Positions 26,372-35,067 of a DNA stretch of 64,000 nucleotides are shown in pieces (positions within the stretch are counted from its first letter, which is position 1; every line of letters starts with the position of its first letter). The position numbers were made by a program, and so were the translations under genes. The notes under the pieces are model-generated. The model saw only the letters and a program-made list of their open reading frames with translations, was not told the origin of the DNA and made no database searches. This stretch comes from Solibacillus cecembensis (GTDB taxonomy: Bacteria > Bacillota > Bacilli > Bacillales_A > Planococcaceae): positions 1-64,000 of the forward strand of contig NZ_LMBZ01000006.1 of NCBI RefSeq assembly GCF_001439635.1, given 5' to 3'.

Positions 26372-26560
26372 ATGAATCCAATTACAAACAAAGAACAACA
26401 AGTAACCTATTTAAAAGAACGTTTAGAAATCTTCCTTGAGGTTTTAGATGCAATCGATCCTGAAACAACTGAACTAGACGACATCGACCGCTTGATTAAA
26501 ATGATGGACGATTTAGAAGATAAAATGGACCAATTCCAATCTCGTGAATCAAACAAATAA
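26372..26560 (+). CDS. SE1561 family small protein
   Basis: 62 residues from the ATG at 26372 (an ATG three codons earlier is buried in the leader hairpin). Predicted all-helical, strongly acidic, with the block FLEVLDAIDPETTELDDIDRL that I associate with the SE1561 family of Firmicutes. Function unknown. Monocistronic, just upstream of the fumarase gene. Confidence 0.75.
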   Translation: MNPITNKEQQVTYLKERLEIFLEVLDAIDPETTELDDIDRLIKMMDDLEDKMDQFQSRESNK

Positions 26561-26672
26561 TAGTTAGGGCAATACTTTTTACAGTATTGCCTTTTTTGTG
26601 CACTATTCTTTTTAATAAAAACTGCCTATTTCTCAGTATAAAGGCTTAATTTCACAAGATTCATATCATTCT

Positions 26673-26687
26673 ATGTAAGCGCTCTTT
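26673..26687 (+). promoter_or_regulatory. Candidate cre site upstream of fumarase
   Basis: ATGTAAGCGCTCTTT has one mismatch to the CcpA consensus WTGNAANCGNWNNCW. It lies about 20 bases upstream of a likely -10 (TATAAT near 26709), where CcpA would block transcription when sugar is plentiful. Single-site motif, so modest certainty. Confidence 0.4.
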
Positions 26688-26764
26688 TTTTTCTTGTCTA
26701 AAAGAGCTATAATAAACTATGAATTATAAAATATTAATTATATTTTTCTGGGGGGAAAAATAAG

Positions 26765-28312
26765 ATGTCATATCTAGATACATTAGAACAAAGTCTTTAC
26801 AACTTAATTACTGAAACTTCTACAAACTTACCAAAGGATGTTCGCCGCGCAATTAAAAAGGCAAAGCAAGCTGAAAACGCTGGTACACGTGCTGCGATGA
26901 GTTTGGATACAATTACTAACAACATCGCTATGGCTGAAGATAACGTTTCACCAATTTGCCAAGATACAGGTTTACCAACATTCAAAATTTATACTCCAGT
27001 TGGCGTAAATCAACTTGAAATTAAAGCAGCCATTAAAAAAACGATTGTTGCAACAACTGCTGATGCAAAATTACGTCCTAACTCAGTGGATTCATTAACG
27101 GGAGCTAACTCTGGTGATAACCTAGGTGAGGGCCTTCCAGTAATGAAATTCGAACAATGGGAAAATGACTATATTACAATCAAGCTTATCCTTAAAGGTG
27201 GCGGCTGTGAAAATAAAAACATCCAATACTCTTTACCTGCTGAATTAGAAGGTTTAGGTCGTGCAGGACGTGACTTAGACGGTATCCGTAAATGTATCCT
27301 TCACTCAGTATGGCAAGCACAAGGACAAGGCTGTTCAGCTGGCTTCATCGGTGTTGGTATTGGTGGCGACCGCTCTTCTGGATACGATCTTGCAAAAGAA
27401 CAATTATTCCGTTCTACAGAAGATGTAAATGAAAATCTAGAACTTGCAAAATTAGAAGAATACATCGTAGAAAAATCAAATACTTTAGGCGTTGGTACAA
27501 TGGGCTTCGGCGGTGAAACAACTTTATTAGGTTGTAAAATCGGCGTCATGCACCGTATTCCAGCTTCATTCTACGTTTCTGTTGCATACAACTGTTGGGC
27601 ATACCGTCGCATGGCGATCGATATTAACCCTTCAACAGGTGAAATCATGAACTGGCACTACCAAGACGGTGAAAAGATTACATTTAAAGAAGAAAATGTA
27701 GCTTCTCAAGTTGAAGAAACAACTACTGAAATCGTAAAATTAACTGCTCCAATCACAGAGGAGCAAATTCGTTCACTAAAAGTGGGTGACGTTGTATCAA
27801 TCGACGGTCGCATGTACACAGGTCGCGATGCAATCCACCACCACTTAATGGGTGAAGGCGTGGAAGCTCCTGTTGACTTAAACGGTCAAATCATTTACCA
27901 CTGTGGTCCTGTAATGGCGAAAGACGAAGCTGGCAACTGGGTAGTAAAAGCGGCTGGTCCAACAACTTCAATGCGTGAAGAGCCATACCAAGGTGATATT
28001 ATGAAACGTTATGGTATTCGCGCTGTTATCGGTAAAGGCGGCATGGGTCCAAAAACATTAAAAGCTTTAGGCGAACATGGTGGCGTTTACTTAAATGCAA
28101 TCGGTGGCGCGGCTCAGTACTACGCAGACTGCATTAAATCAGTTGACGGTGTAGACTTAATGGAATTCGGTATTCCAGAAGCAATGTGGCACTTAGGTGT
28201 TGAAGGCTTCACAGCAGTTGTAACAATGGACTCTCATGGGAACTCATTACACGCTGATGTTGAACAATCTTCTTTAGAAAAATTAGCATCACACGCTGAA
28301 CGCGTATTCTAA
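26765..28312 (+). CDS. fumA: Class I fumarate hydratase (iron-sulfur, single chain)
   Basis: 515 residues: N-terminal alpha-type domain (about 1-285) and C-terminal beta-type domain (about 330-515) fused. Converts fumarate and malate in the TCA cycle using an oxygen-sensitive [4Fe-4S] cluster. Cluster cysteines are probably C65 (ICQDTGLP), C190 (QGQGCSAGF) and C257 (LLGCK). GRDAIHHHLM and KGGMGPKT are conserved in the beta part. B. subtilis uses the class II FumC, so this is a difference from the model. GGGGGG-type ribosome site. Confidence 0.95.
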   Translation: MSYLDTLEQSLYNLITETSTNLPKDVRRAIKKAKQAENAGTRAAMSLDTITNNIAMAEDNVSPICQDTGLPTFKIYTPVGVNQLEIKAAIKKTIVATTADAKLRPNSVDSLTGANSGDNLGEGLPVMKFEQWENDYITIKLILKGGGCENKNIQYSLPAELEGLGRAGRDLDGIRKCILHSVWQAQGQGCSAGFIGVGIGGDRSSGYDLAKEQLFRSTEDVNENLELAKLEEYIVEKSNTLGVGTMGFGGETTLLGCKIGVMHRIPASFYVSVAYNCWAYRRMAIDINPSTGEIMNWHYQDGEKITFKEENVASQVEETTTEIVKLTAPITEEQIRSLKVGDVVSIDGRMYTGRDAIHHHLMGEGVEAPVDLNGQIIYHCGPVMAKDEAGNWVVKAAGPTTSMREEPYQGDIMKRYGIRAVIGKGGMGPKTLKALGEHGGVYLNAIGGAAQYYADCIKSVDGVDLMEFGIPEAMWHLGVEGFTAVVTMDSHGNSLHADVEQSSLEKLASHAERVF

Positions 28313-28320
28313 TTCATACA

Positions 28321-28361
28321 AAAAAGCGACTCTCCCATTCATTTGGGATGAGTCGCTTTTT
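28321..28361. terminator. Bidirectional terminator, fumarase / tcyP
   Basis: AAAAAGCGACTC pairs with GAGTCGCTTTTT, with a second inner pairing TCCCA/TGGGA. Confidence 0.85.
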
Positions 28362-28391
28362 CATTTTTTCTTCTAGAAAAGCAAGTATTTT

Positions 28392-29774
28392 CTACTGAAC
28401 TAACGGTGCATTTTCTGCAGATTCATTATAAATCTTTGTATCTAGCTCATTCGTTGCACGGCTTGAAACGATACCAGAAACCATTGAACCACTTACATTT
28501 AATGCAGTACGTCCCATATCAATTAACGGTTCAACTGAGATAAGTACACCTGCAAGGGCAATTGGTAAATCCATTGCGGATAATACGATAATTGCTGCAA
28601 ATGTCGCTCCCCCACCTACACCAGCAACACCAAACGAACTAATCGCCACAATTAAAATTAATGATACTAAAAATGACGGTGTTAATGGATTAATACCAAC
28701 AGTCGGCGCAATCATAACTGCTAGCATCGCTGGGTATACACCCGCACAGCCATTTTGACCAATGGATAATCCAAATGATCCCGCAAAGTTGGCAATTCCA
28801 TCTGGAATACCAAGGCGCTTCGTTTGTGTTTGAATATTTAATGGAAGCGCACCAGCACTTGAGCGTGAAGTAAACGCAAACAATAACACTTCTGCTGTTT
28901 TTTTCACATACGTTAAAGGATTTAATCCTGTTAAAGAAACGATTAATAAATGCAATAAGAACATCGCGATTAATGCGACATAAGAAGCGATTACAAATTT
29001 TCCTAAATCCATAATAGCTCCAAAATCACTCGTTGCTACTGTTCGTGCCATTAGCGCAAGTACCCCATATGGCGTTAAGCGTAATACGATACGAACGACA
29101 CCCATAATCAATCCGTAAAGTGCGTCCACACCTTTTTTCACATTCGCAGCTGTTTCTTCTTCTTTACGACGCAATGTTAAATAACTAAAGCCTAAGAATG
29201 CTGCAAAGATAACAACCCCAATTGTTGAAGTTGCACGAGCACCTGTTAAATCTGAAAATGGATTTGCCGGGAACATCGTTAAAATTTGATCTGGCATCGA
29301 TGCTACTTCTGCAGAACGCTCAGTCATCATTTCTCCACGAGCAATTTCAGCATCACCTTGTATAATTTGCGTAGCATCTAAATCAAACGCAACAGTTGTC
29401 ACAATCCCTATACCAGCTGCAACCGCTGTCGTACCTATTAATACAGTTAAAATAATAGCAGCCGCTTTACCAAAGTTCTTTCCAACCGTCACTTTCGTAA
29501 ATGCCGCTAAAATTGAAATGAAAACTAAAGGCATTGCTATCATTTGTAATAATTTCACGTAACCATTGCCTACGATATTATACCAAGGCATCGTTGCATT
29601 AAGTGCTTCCGATCCAGTCCCGTACCCAAACTGTAAACCTAATCCTAGTAAAATCCCCAACCCTAAGCCAATAAAAACACGAGTAGAGAATTTCACATGC
29701 TTTGAATTTAAGTAATATAAAAACGCAACAATGAGTAATAGTAGCGCAACATTAAACAACACTAAAAAATTCAA
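28392..29774 (-). CDS. tcyP: L-cystine sodium symporter TcyP
   Basis: 460 residues from a TTG start 8 bases after AGGAGG. A dicarboxylate/amino acid:cation symporter (DAACS) with about eight membrane helices and two re-entrant loops; SSAGALPLN and the NGCAGVYPAML/GGGATFAA stretches are the transport core. Sequence and length fit TcyP, the high-affinity cystine importer, better than glutamate carriers. Divergent from the metal ATPase gene; TTGACT at about 29844 is a possible -35. Confidence 0.9.
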   Translation of the reverse strand: MNFLVLFNVALLLLIVAFLYYLNSKHVKFSTRVFIGLGLGILLGLGLQFGYGTGSEALNATMPWYNIVGNGYVKLLQMIAMPLVFISILAAFTKVTVGKNFGKAAAIILTVLIGTTAVAAGIGIVTTVAFDLDATQIIQGDAEIARGEMMTERSAEVASMPDQILTMFPANPFSDLTGARATSTIGVVIFAAFLGFSYLTLRRKEEETAANVKKGVDALYGLIMGVVRIVLRLTPYGVLALMARTVATSDFGAIMDLGKFVIASYVALIAMFLLHLLIVSLTGLNPLTYVKKTAEVLLFAFTSRSSAGALPLNIQTQTKRLGIPDGIANFAGSFGLSIGQNGCAGVYPAMLAVMIAPTVGINPLTPSFLVSLILIVAISSFGVAGVGGGATFAAIIVLSAMDLPIALAGVLISVEPLIDMGRTALNVSGSMVSGIVSSRATNELDTKIYNESAENAPLVQ

Positions 29775-29882
29775 TAATAACCCCTCCTATATAAATTAAT
29801 TATAAAAACAATAATAACCTATAATTCATATTAGTCAAGTAGGAATAAAAAAGTTCCATATTTTAATATTATTTTCTTAGTA

Positions 29883-29919
29883 TTTACAAAATGGCACCTT
29901 TAAATTATAATCATTATAA
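29883..29919 (+). promoter_or_regulatory. pfeT promoter with perfect Per box
   Basis: -35 TTTACA (29883-29888), 17-base spacer, -10 TATAAT (29906-29911). A perfect PerR consensus TTATAATCATTATAA covers 29905-29919, directly on the -10. Strong prediction of PerR repression. Confidence 0.85.
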
Positions 29920-29942
29920 ATAAATAATTAATAAAATATAAA

Positions 29943-29985
29943 TGAAACTCATTATCACCTGTATTAACAATGAAAATCATTATCA
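29943..29985 (+). promoter_or_regulatory. Two Fur-like boxes in the pfeT leader
   Basis: TGAAACTCATTATCA (29943-29957) and TGAAAATCATTATCA (29971-29985) have two and one mismatches to the 7-1-7 Fur box TGATAATNATTATCA. They lie downstream of the predicted start; the second abuts the AAGGAGG ribosome site. Spacing between equivalent bases is 28. Confidence 0.5.
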
Positions 29986-29996
29986 AGGAGGTCCAT

Positions 29997-31901
29997 ATGG
30001 AATATTCTAATCGAGAAAGTTTATCATTAAATGAGAAAATAATTGAACATAAAGAATTAATTGCCGCTCTTTTTTCTGGTGTTATTATTCTACTAGCTTG
30101 GCGCATGGAAACAAACGAACAAATAACAGCAGCGATCATTGCGTATCTTACTGCATTTTTTATAGGTGGTTATGCAAAGGCGAAGGAAGGTATTTTAGAT
30201 ACGATTGCAAATAAATCATTAAACGTTGAAATCTTAATGATTTTAGCTGCCATTGGTTCGGCTATTATTGGCTATTGGACGGAAGGTGCCATCTTAATAT
30301 TTATTTTTGCTGTAAGTGGCGCACTGGAAACATATGCAATGAATAAAAGCCATCGTGAAATTTCTGCCTTAATGGAATTGCAACCTGAAGAAGCTTGGTT
30401 AGTACGTGGTGGGTTCGAACCAATTAAAGTTGCTGTAAGTGAATTAAAAGTAAATGACCATATTTTAGTAAAGCCAGGAGAGCGGATTCCTGCCGATGGT
30501 AACATATTCAACGGTGTATCCACTGTTGATGAAGCGGCCATTACTGGAGAGTCTATGCCTATTACAAAAAATATCGATGATGAGGTTTTTGCAGGTACTG
30601 TAAATTTAAACGGTGTTTTAACAATCCGTGTGACAAAACCTAGTACCGATACATTATTCCAAAAGATTATTACACTCGTACAATCTGCGCAAAGTGAAAA
30701 ATCCCCTTCTCAGCAATTTATTGAACGCTTTGAAGGTCCTTATGTGAAAGGTGTTTTAATCGTCGTTGCATTAATGATGGTCGTTCCCTACTATTTACTT
30801 GGTTGGGATTGGACAACAACGTTCTATCGCGCCATGGTATTACTTGTCGTAGCATCGCCATGTGCACTAGTTGCAGCCGTTATGCCAGCAACATTATCTG
30901 CTATATCAAATGGTGCAAAAAGCGGTATTTTAGTAAAAGGTGGCGTGCATTTTGAACATTTAAGCGTTCTTCGCGTCCTTGCCGTTGATAAAACCGGTAC
31001 ATTAACACAAGGTACCCCTGTTGTAACTGATTTTATCGTCCGTGAAAATTTAAACAAAGAAGATACATTGGGAATTATTGCGGCCATTGAAGCACAATCA
31101 AATCACCCCCTTGCACAAGCAATTATACGCTACGCAAAGGCACAAAATGTATCCGCGATTCAAAATATTTTAATCGAAGACATTCCTGGGTACGGAATTA
31201 AAGCAACAGTTGATGATCAACATTATTCAATTGGTAAACCAGACTTTGTTGGAAGTGAGCTTGCACGTAACTTTGCCGATGGTGCATTAAACCAATTAGG
31301 TACTGAGGGCAAAACAGTCGTATTTTTAAAAGACGCAGAAGGAATTGCTGCGCTGATTGCTATGCAGGATGTTGTACGTGAAGAAGCTAAGAAAGCCGTT
31401 GCCGAGTTAAAAGAACTTGGTATTGAAGTCATAATGCTTACAGGAGACAATGAAACGACAGCCAAAGCAATCGCAAAAGAGGCAGGCGTTACAAACTATG
31501 TAGCGGAATGCTTACCAGAAACAAAGGTCACGCATATTAAAGAATACAGGTCATCGCATAAACACGTAGGAATGGTTGGAGACGGCATTAATGATGCACC
31601 TGCTCTAGCAACGGCTTCAGTCGGCATTGCAATGGGTGGTGGTACTGATGTTGCCTTAGAAACAGCGGATGTGGTCCTAATTAAAAATGACCTTTCGAAA
31701 ATTGCCTATGCGGTAAAACTATCACGTAAAATGCAACGAATCATTAAACAAAATATCATTTTCTCACTTTCTGTCATTGCACTATTGATCATTTCAAACT
31801 TTTTACAAGTCATGAATTTACCACTTGGTGTCATCGGACATGAAGGCAGTACCATTTTAGTTATATTAAATGGGTTACGTTTATTGAGTAAAAATGTTTA
31901 G
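29997..31901 (+). CDS. pfeT: P1B-type heavy metal ATPase (PfeT/ZosA-like)
   Basis: 634 residues from the ATG at 29997 after AAGGAGG. Six-to-eight-helix P1B ATPase without an N-terminal metal-binding domain: actuator TGES, membrane metal site SPCAL (in VVASPCALVAA, so S-P-C rather than C-P-C), phosphorylation DKTGTLTQG, nucleotide-binding HP motif (SNHPLA), hinge GDGINDAPALA. The SPC motif marks the P1B-4 group, which exports ferrous iron (PfeT, FrvA) or cobalt. B. subtilis PfeT is PerR-repressed and Fur-influenced, and the upstream sites here agree. Confidence 0.9.
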   Translation: MEYSNRESLSLNEKIIEHKELIAALFSGVIILLAWRMETNEQITAAIIAYLTAFFIGGYAKAKEGILDTIANKSLNVEILMILAAIGSAIIGYWTEGAILIFIFAVSGALETYAMNKSHREISALMELQPEEAWLVRGGFEPIKVAVSELKVNDHILVKPGERIPADGNIFNGVSTVDEAAITGESMPITKNIDDEVFAGTVNLNGVLTIRVTKPSTDTLFQKIITLVQSAQSEKSPSQQFIERFEGPYVKGVLIVVALMMVVPYYLLGWDWTTTFYRAMVLLVVASPCALVAAVMPATLSAISNGAKSGILVKGGVHFEHLSVLRVLAVDKTGTLTQGTPVVTDFIVRENLNKEDTLGIIAAIEAQSNHPLAQAIIRYAKAQNVSAIQNILIEDIPGYGIKATVDDQHYSIGKPDFVGSELARNFADGALNQLGTEGKTVVFLKDAEGIAALIAMQDVVREEAKKAVAELKELGIEVIMLTGDNETTAKAIAKEAGVTNYVAECLPETKVTHIKEYRSSHKHVGMVGDGINDAPALATASVGIAMGGGTDVALETADVVLIKNDLSKIAYAVKLSRKMQRIIKQNIIFSLSVIALLIISNFLQVMNLPLGVIGHEGSTILVILNGLRLLSKNV

Positions 31902-31910
31902 TTCCATATA

Positions 31911-31941
31911 AAAAACACGTAATTTTTTTACGTGTTTTTTT
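31911..31941. terminator. Bidirectional terminator, pfeT / yfkH
   Basis: AAAAAACACGTAA pairs with TTACGTGTTTTTT. Confidence 0.85.
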
Positions 31942-31943
31942 AT

Positions 31944-32879
31944 TTAAACAATTGTTGATTTATTTTCTATTTGCAACTTTTTTGCGATTTGTCGCTTTTG
32001 AACGGTGGCATTTAAAAGTCCTCCAAATATTAAAATCATTCCGGTAAAGTACAGCCACAGCATGAGTATAATGACCCCACCAATACTGCCATAAGTAGCG
32101 CTATAATTGCCAAAATTACTAATGTAAAATGAGAAGCCATACGTTAATATAAGCCAGCCAGCTGTTGCGAAAATAGCCCCTGGAAATACACTTATAATCG
32201 GCAATCTCGGATCAGTATTCGGGACAATCCAGTACATCGCTATTAAGATAATACTAATTAATGCTGGCGGCATAATCCAACGTACGAAAATCCAAACCTC
32301 TTCAAATGTACCTGTCACGCCAAAATAGCCAAATACGATATCACCAATTTGCCGCCCAAATACCGGGAGTACAAGCGCTAATAAAATGACAGCTACTAAT
32401 GAGATGGTAAATAGTAAAGACCATAAACGATTTTTAAAGCTCACTTTTCCCTCTACATCATACGCGCGGTTCAATGCTTTCATCAAAGCGTCAACTCCTT
32501 TTGAAGCTGACCAAATTGTACCTAAAATACCGATAGATAATAATCCGCTATTTTGGTTATTTAACACATCTACTAATGTTCCTTCTATAAAGCCATATAC
32601 TTCATTGGGCATAATATTATCCAAAAAATCAAACACTTGACCTTGCTCTAAATTCAAATAAGGTAATAATGTCACCATAAATATGAGCATCGGAAAGAAT
32701 GACAGTAAAAAGAAAAAGGCTAATTGAGCACCCATTCCACTCATATCACTTCGCTGTATTCGATATAATAAATCTTGTATAAAACCTTTTGTCGTTAACA
32801 TATCAATTGATGCGGGATCTGGTGATATATAGGATTTTACAAACATCCATTTATCTTGGAATTTTTCCTTTTCATTCAT
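31944..32879 (-). CDS. yfkH: YihY/BrkB family membrane protein (YfkH-like)
   Basis: 311 residues with about six membrane helices between 40 and 295. The family block GAQLAFFFLLSFFPMLIF and the SASKGVDALMKALNRAYDVE segment are typical of YihY/UPF0761 proteins, once misnamed ribonuclease BN. Transport or envelope role suspected, none proven. AGGTGGTGG precedes the ATG. Downstream of the YtxH gene by 24 bases and likely in one operon with it. Confidence 0.9.
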   Translation of the reverse strand: MNEKEKFQDKWMFVKSYISPDPASIDMLTTKGFIQDLLYRIQRSDMSGMGAQLAFFFLLSFFPMLIFMVTLLPYLNLEQGQVFDFLDNIMPNEVYGFIEGTLVDVLNNQNSGLLSIGILGTIWSASKGVDALMKALNRAYDVEGKVSFKNRLWSLLFTISLVAVILLALVLPVFGRQIGDIVFGYFGVTGTFEEVWIFVRWIMPPALISIILIAMYWIVPNTDPRLPIISVFPGAIFATAGWLILTYGFSFYISNFGNYSATYGSIGGVIILMLWLYFTGMILIFGGLLNATVQKRQIAKKLQIENKSTIV

Positions 32880-32903
32880 GCAGCCACCACCTTTAAGAAG
32901 ATA

Positions 32904-33242
32904 TTAGCCTTGCTGCTCGTCCTTTTTAGAAAACACTTGAATAGTTTCTGAAACTAAACTTTGAATCGTATTTGGTAATGTCTTTAGCTCATTAGGGTCT
33001 TGTCCTTGCAATAAGGTTTGTACATTATCATTCACCGATCCATATACCGACTGTGCTTGTTGAATTTTCGAACCTACTATCTCCATTAATTCTTCACGGT
33101 TTTCAGCATAATAGGCTACGGTACTTTTTACCTTTTTAGATGTTTCTAACGTGTGCTGACGTGTCTCCTTATCCAACATACTAATTGCGGCACCGACTAC
33201 AGCACCTATTACAACTAACGGTAGTAATTTACTTTTCCCCAT
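32904..33242 (-). CDS. YtxH domain protein
   Basis: 112 residues. A short N-terminal hydrophobic helix (LLPLVVIGAVVGAAISML) followed by a long charged helical tail (KETRQHTLETSKKVKSTVAYY), the YtxH layout. Likely membrane-anchored with a coiled cytoplasmic part; function unknown, general-stress links in relatives. GGAGG precedes the ATG. Confidence 0.82.
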   Translation of the reverse strand: MGKSKLLPLVVIGAVVGAAISMLDKETRQHTLETSKKVKSTVAYYAENREELMEIVGSKIQQAQSVYGSVNDNVQTLLQGQDPNELKTLPNTIQSLVSETIQVFSKKDEQQG

Positions 33243-33286
33243 AATTTCTTCCTCCTAATATCCACTATTGAATTTTATTCCTAAAT

Positions 33287-33480
33287 CAATTATGCCTCGG
33301 CATAATTGCGTCCAGATTTTTTTCAAGCGCGCTTGAAAAACTCCCCTAAAAAAATCTGTGACATCCGCCGGATCTTAACTTGATTCAGTTAGGGTTTGAA
33401 CCGACACTGATTAGAATTTCCTATTCGGCATTCATCCTCCACTTATAGAAGTATGGGATGAATGCTGAATCAAGTTAAAC
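33287..33480. repeat. Modular palindromic intergenic repeat, copy A
   Basis: Modules in order: palindrome CAATTATGC/GCATAATTG (33287-33308); GTCCAGATTTTTTT; palindrome TTTCAAGC/GCTTGAAA (about 33321-33336); core ATCTGTGACATCCGCCGG (33354-33371); then terminal arms TTAACTTGATTCA (33375-33387) and TGAATCAAGTTAA (33467-33479) enclosing an inner hairpin GCATTCATCC/GGGATGAATGC. It fills the gap between the YtxH gene and yfkK. Same orientation as copies B and C. Confidence 0.85.
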
Positions 33481-33595
33481 TTACATATATTTTAACCAAA
33501 TTCCCAACTTTTTGAAAGCAAAGCACTCATGATTATGTTGACAATTGGGAAACAAAATGAAATGATAATTCTGTATACATTGAAAGGTAGGGCAC

Positions 33596-33823
33596 ATGAT
33601 TATGGAATTATCAAATCCAACACAAGAAAATGTGATTTTTATGATTGAACAAATTAAAGAAAAACTCCGTATGGTAAACGTTGATGCGATGCAAGCGGAT
33701 CAATTTAACGCTGAAAAATATGAGGATTTATTATATTTATACAATATGGTTATGAAGCGCGAATCATTTAGCCTAAGCGAAATGAATGCCATCGTCTTAG
33801 AACTTGGTGAGCTTCGTAAATAA
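33596..33823 (+). CDS. yfkK: YfkK, DUF1128 family protein
   Basis: 75 residues (or 73 from the ATG at 33602). Small soluble helical protein with the family blocks [13 protein letters not shown] and [17 protein letters not shown]. Function unknown; crystal structures of relatives show a helical hairpin. Bracketed by two same-orientation copies of the intergenic repeat. Confidence 0.85.
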   Translation: MIMELSNPTQENVIFMIEQIKEKLRMVNVDAMQADQFNAEKYEDLLYLYNMVMKRESFSLSEMNAIVLELGELRK

Positions 33824-33834
33824 AGTATTTGAAA

Positions 33835-33867
33835 AAGAAGCCTATCACATACGTGATAAGCTTCTTT
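33835..33867 (+). terminator. yfkK terminator
   Basis: AAGAAGCCTATCAC pairs with GTGATAAGCTTCTT around ATAC. Confidence 0.85.
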
Positions 33868-33903
33868 TCATGTTTCCTCGACAATATTCCCCAGGAAATG
33901 AAT

Positions 33904-34060
33904 GCAATTACGCCTTGGCGTAATTGCGTCCAGATTTTTTTCGAGCCCGCTCGAAAATCTCCCTTAAAAAATCTGTGACATCCGCCGGGGGCATCGGGCC
34001 AACACGACGTTGGTCACTCAGGCGTTGCCGCACGATGCGGCGTTCTTAGCTTGAGTTCCA
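33904..34060. repeat. Modular palindromic intergenic repeat, copy B
   Basis: Palindrome GCAATTACGCC/GGCGTAATTGC (33904-33927, perfect); GTCCAGATTTTTTT; palindrome TTCGAGC/GCTCGAA (about 33940-33956); core ATCTGTGACATCCGCCGGGGG (33971-33991). Then a GC-rich insert of about 50 bases with its own pairings GCATCG/CGATGC, CCAAC/GTTGG and GCCGC/GCGGC, and a degenerate arm TTAGCTTGAGTTC. The remaining gap to 34158 is AT-rich with no further signal. Confidence 0.8.
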
Positions 34061-34158
34061 CTATTTCAGCTATGGCTTTAATTCCCACTAATTAATATTG
34101 TATATCTAGAGTTTATATTCAACTCTTTTTAGTATGGAACCTGCTGAAACAAGTCGAC

Positions 34159-35067
34159 TTATTTAATTAGTTCTACAGCGATTTTCGCGCCAACACGTGC
34201 GTTATTTTTTACTAATGCAATGTTTGCTTCTAATGATTTACCTTGTGTTAATTCTTTTACTTTGCCTAATAGGAATGGTGTAACATCTTTCCCTGCAATA
34301 CCTTGTTGTACTGCTTCTGCTAATGCGTTTTCTACAATTCCATTAATAAAGCTTGCTTCGATCGAGTCTTCTGCTGGAATTGGGTTCGCTACTAATGCAC
34401 CACCGCGTAAGCCTAAATCCCATTTTGCACGTAAAATTGCAGCTGTTTCTGCTGGAGAATCTGAACGGAAGTTAACATCAAATTCACTTTCACTTGTGTA
34501 GAATGCTGGTAATTTATCCGTACCGTAACCGATTACAGGTACACCTTTTGTTTCTAAATATTCTAATGTTAAACCGATATCTAAAATCGATTTTGCGCCT
34601 GCACAGACAACTGCTACATTTGTCATTGCTAATTCTTCTAAGTCAGCTGAAATATCCATCGTTGTTTCTGCGCCACGGTGAACACCACCAATACCGCCTG
34701 TTACGAATAATTCGATTCCTGCTAATTCAGCACAAATCATTGTTGCTGCCACTGTTGTAGCACCAATTTTTTTCGTAGCTAATAAATAACCGATATCACG
34801 ACGAGATGCTTTTGCAACGCCTTGTGCATTACCGAACATTTCTAGTTCTTCATCCGATAAACCAATTTTAATTTTTCCATCGATAATAGCGATTGTTGCT
34901 GGAACTGCGCCGCCATCACGAATAATTTGTTCTACTTCACGAGCTGTTTTCACGTTTTGTGGGTATGGCATACCGTGTGAAATGATTGTTGATTCTAATG
35001 CAATAATTGGTAACCCTTTTTCTTTTGCTTCTAAAACCTCTTGTGAATATGATAAATATTGTTTCAT
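34159..35067 (-). CDS. psuG: Pseudouridine-5'-phosphate glycosidase
   Basis: 302 residues from the ATG at 35067, whose ATGA overlaps the psuK stop; GGAGGGAATTATT is ahead. Splits pseudouridine 5'-phosphate into uracil and ribose 5-phosphate. Family blocks [16 protein letters not shown], the metal/phosphate region [28 protein letters not shown] and the conserved Lys of GAKSILDIG are present. Second gene of a kinase-glycosidase operon; with psuK it completes pseudouridine breakdown. Confidence 0.96.
   Translation of the reverse strand: MKQYLSYSQEVLEAKEKGLPIIALESTIISHGMPYPQNVKTAREVEQIIRDGGAVPATIAIIDGKIKIGLSDEELEMFGNAQGVAKASRRDIGYLLATKKIGATTVAATMICAELAGIELFVTGGIGGVHRGAETTMDISADLEELAMTNVAVVCAGAKSILDIGLTLEYLETKGVPVIGYGTDKLPAFYTSESEFDVNFRSDSPAETAAILRAKWDLGLRGGALVANPIPAEDSIEASFINGIVENALAEAVQQGIAGKDVTPFLLGKVKELTQGKSLEANIALVKNNARVGAKIAVELIK

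Noticed and set aside
33287..34060. Repeats around yfkK as a CRISPR array
   Set aside because: Only two long, divergent copies with different inner cargo and a gene between them; no short regular repeats or spacers and no cas genes.
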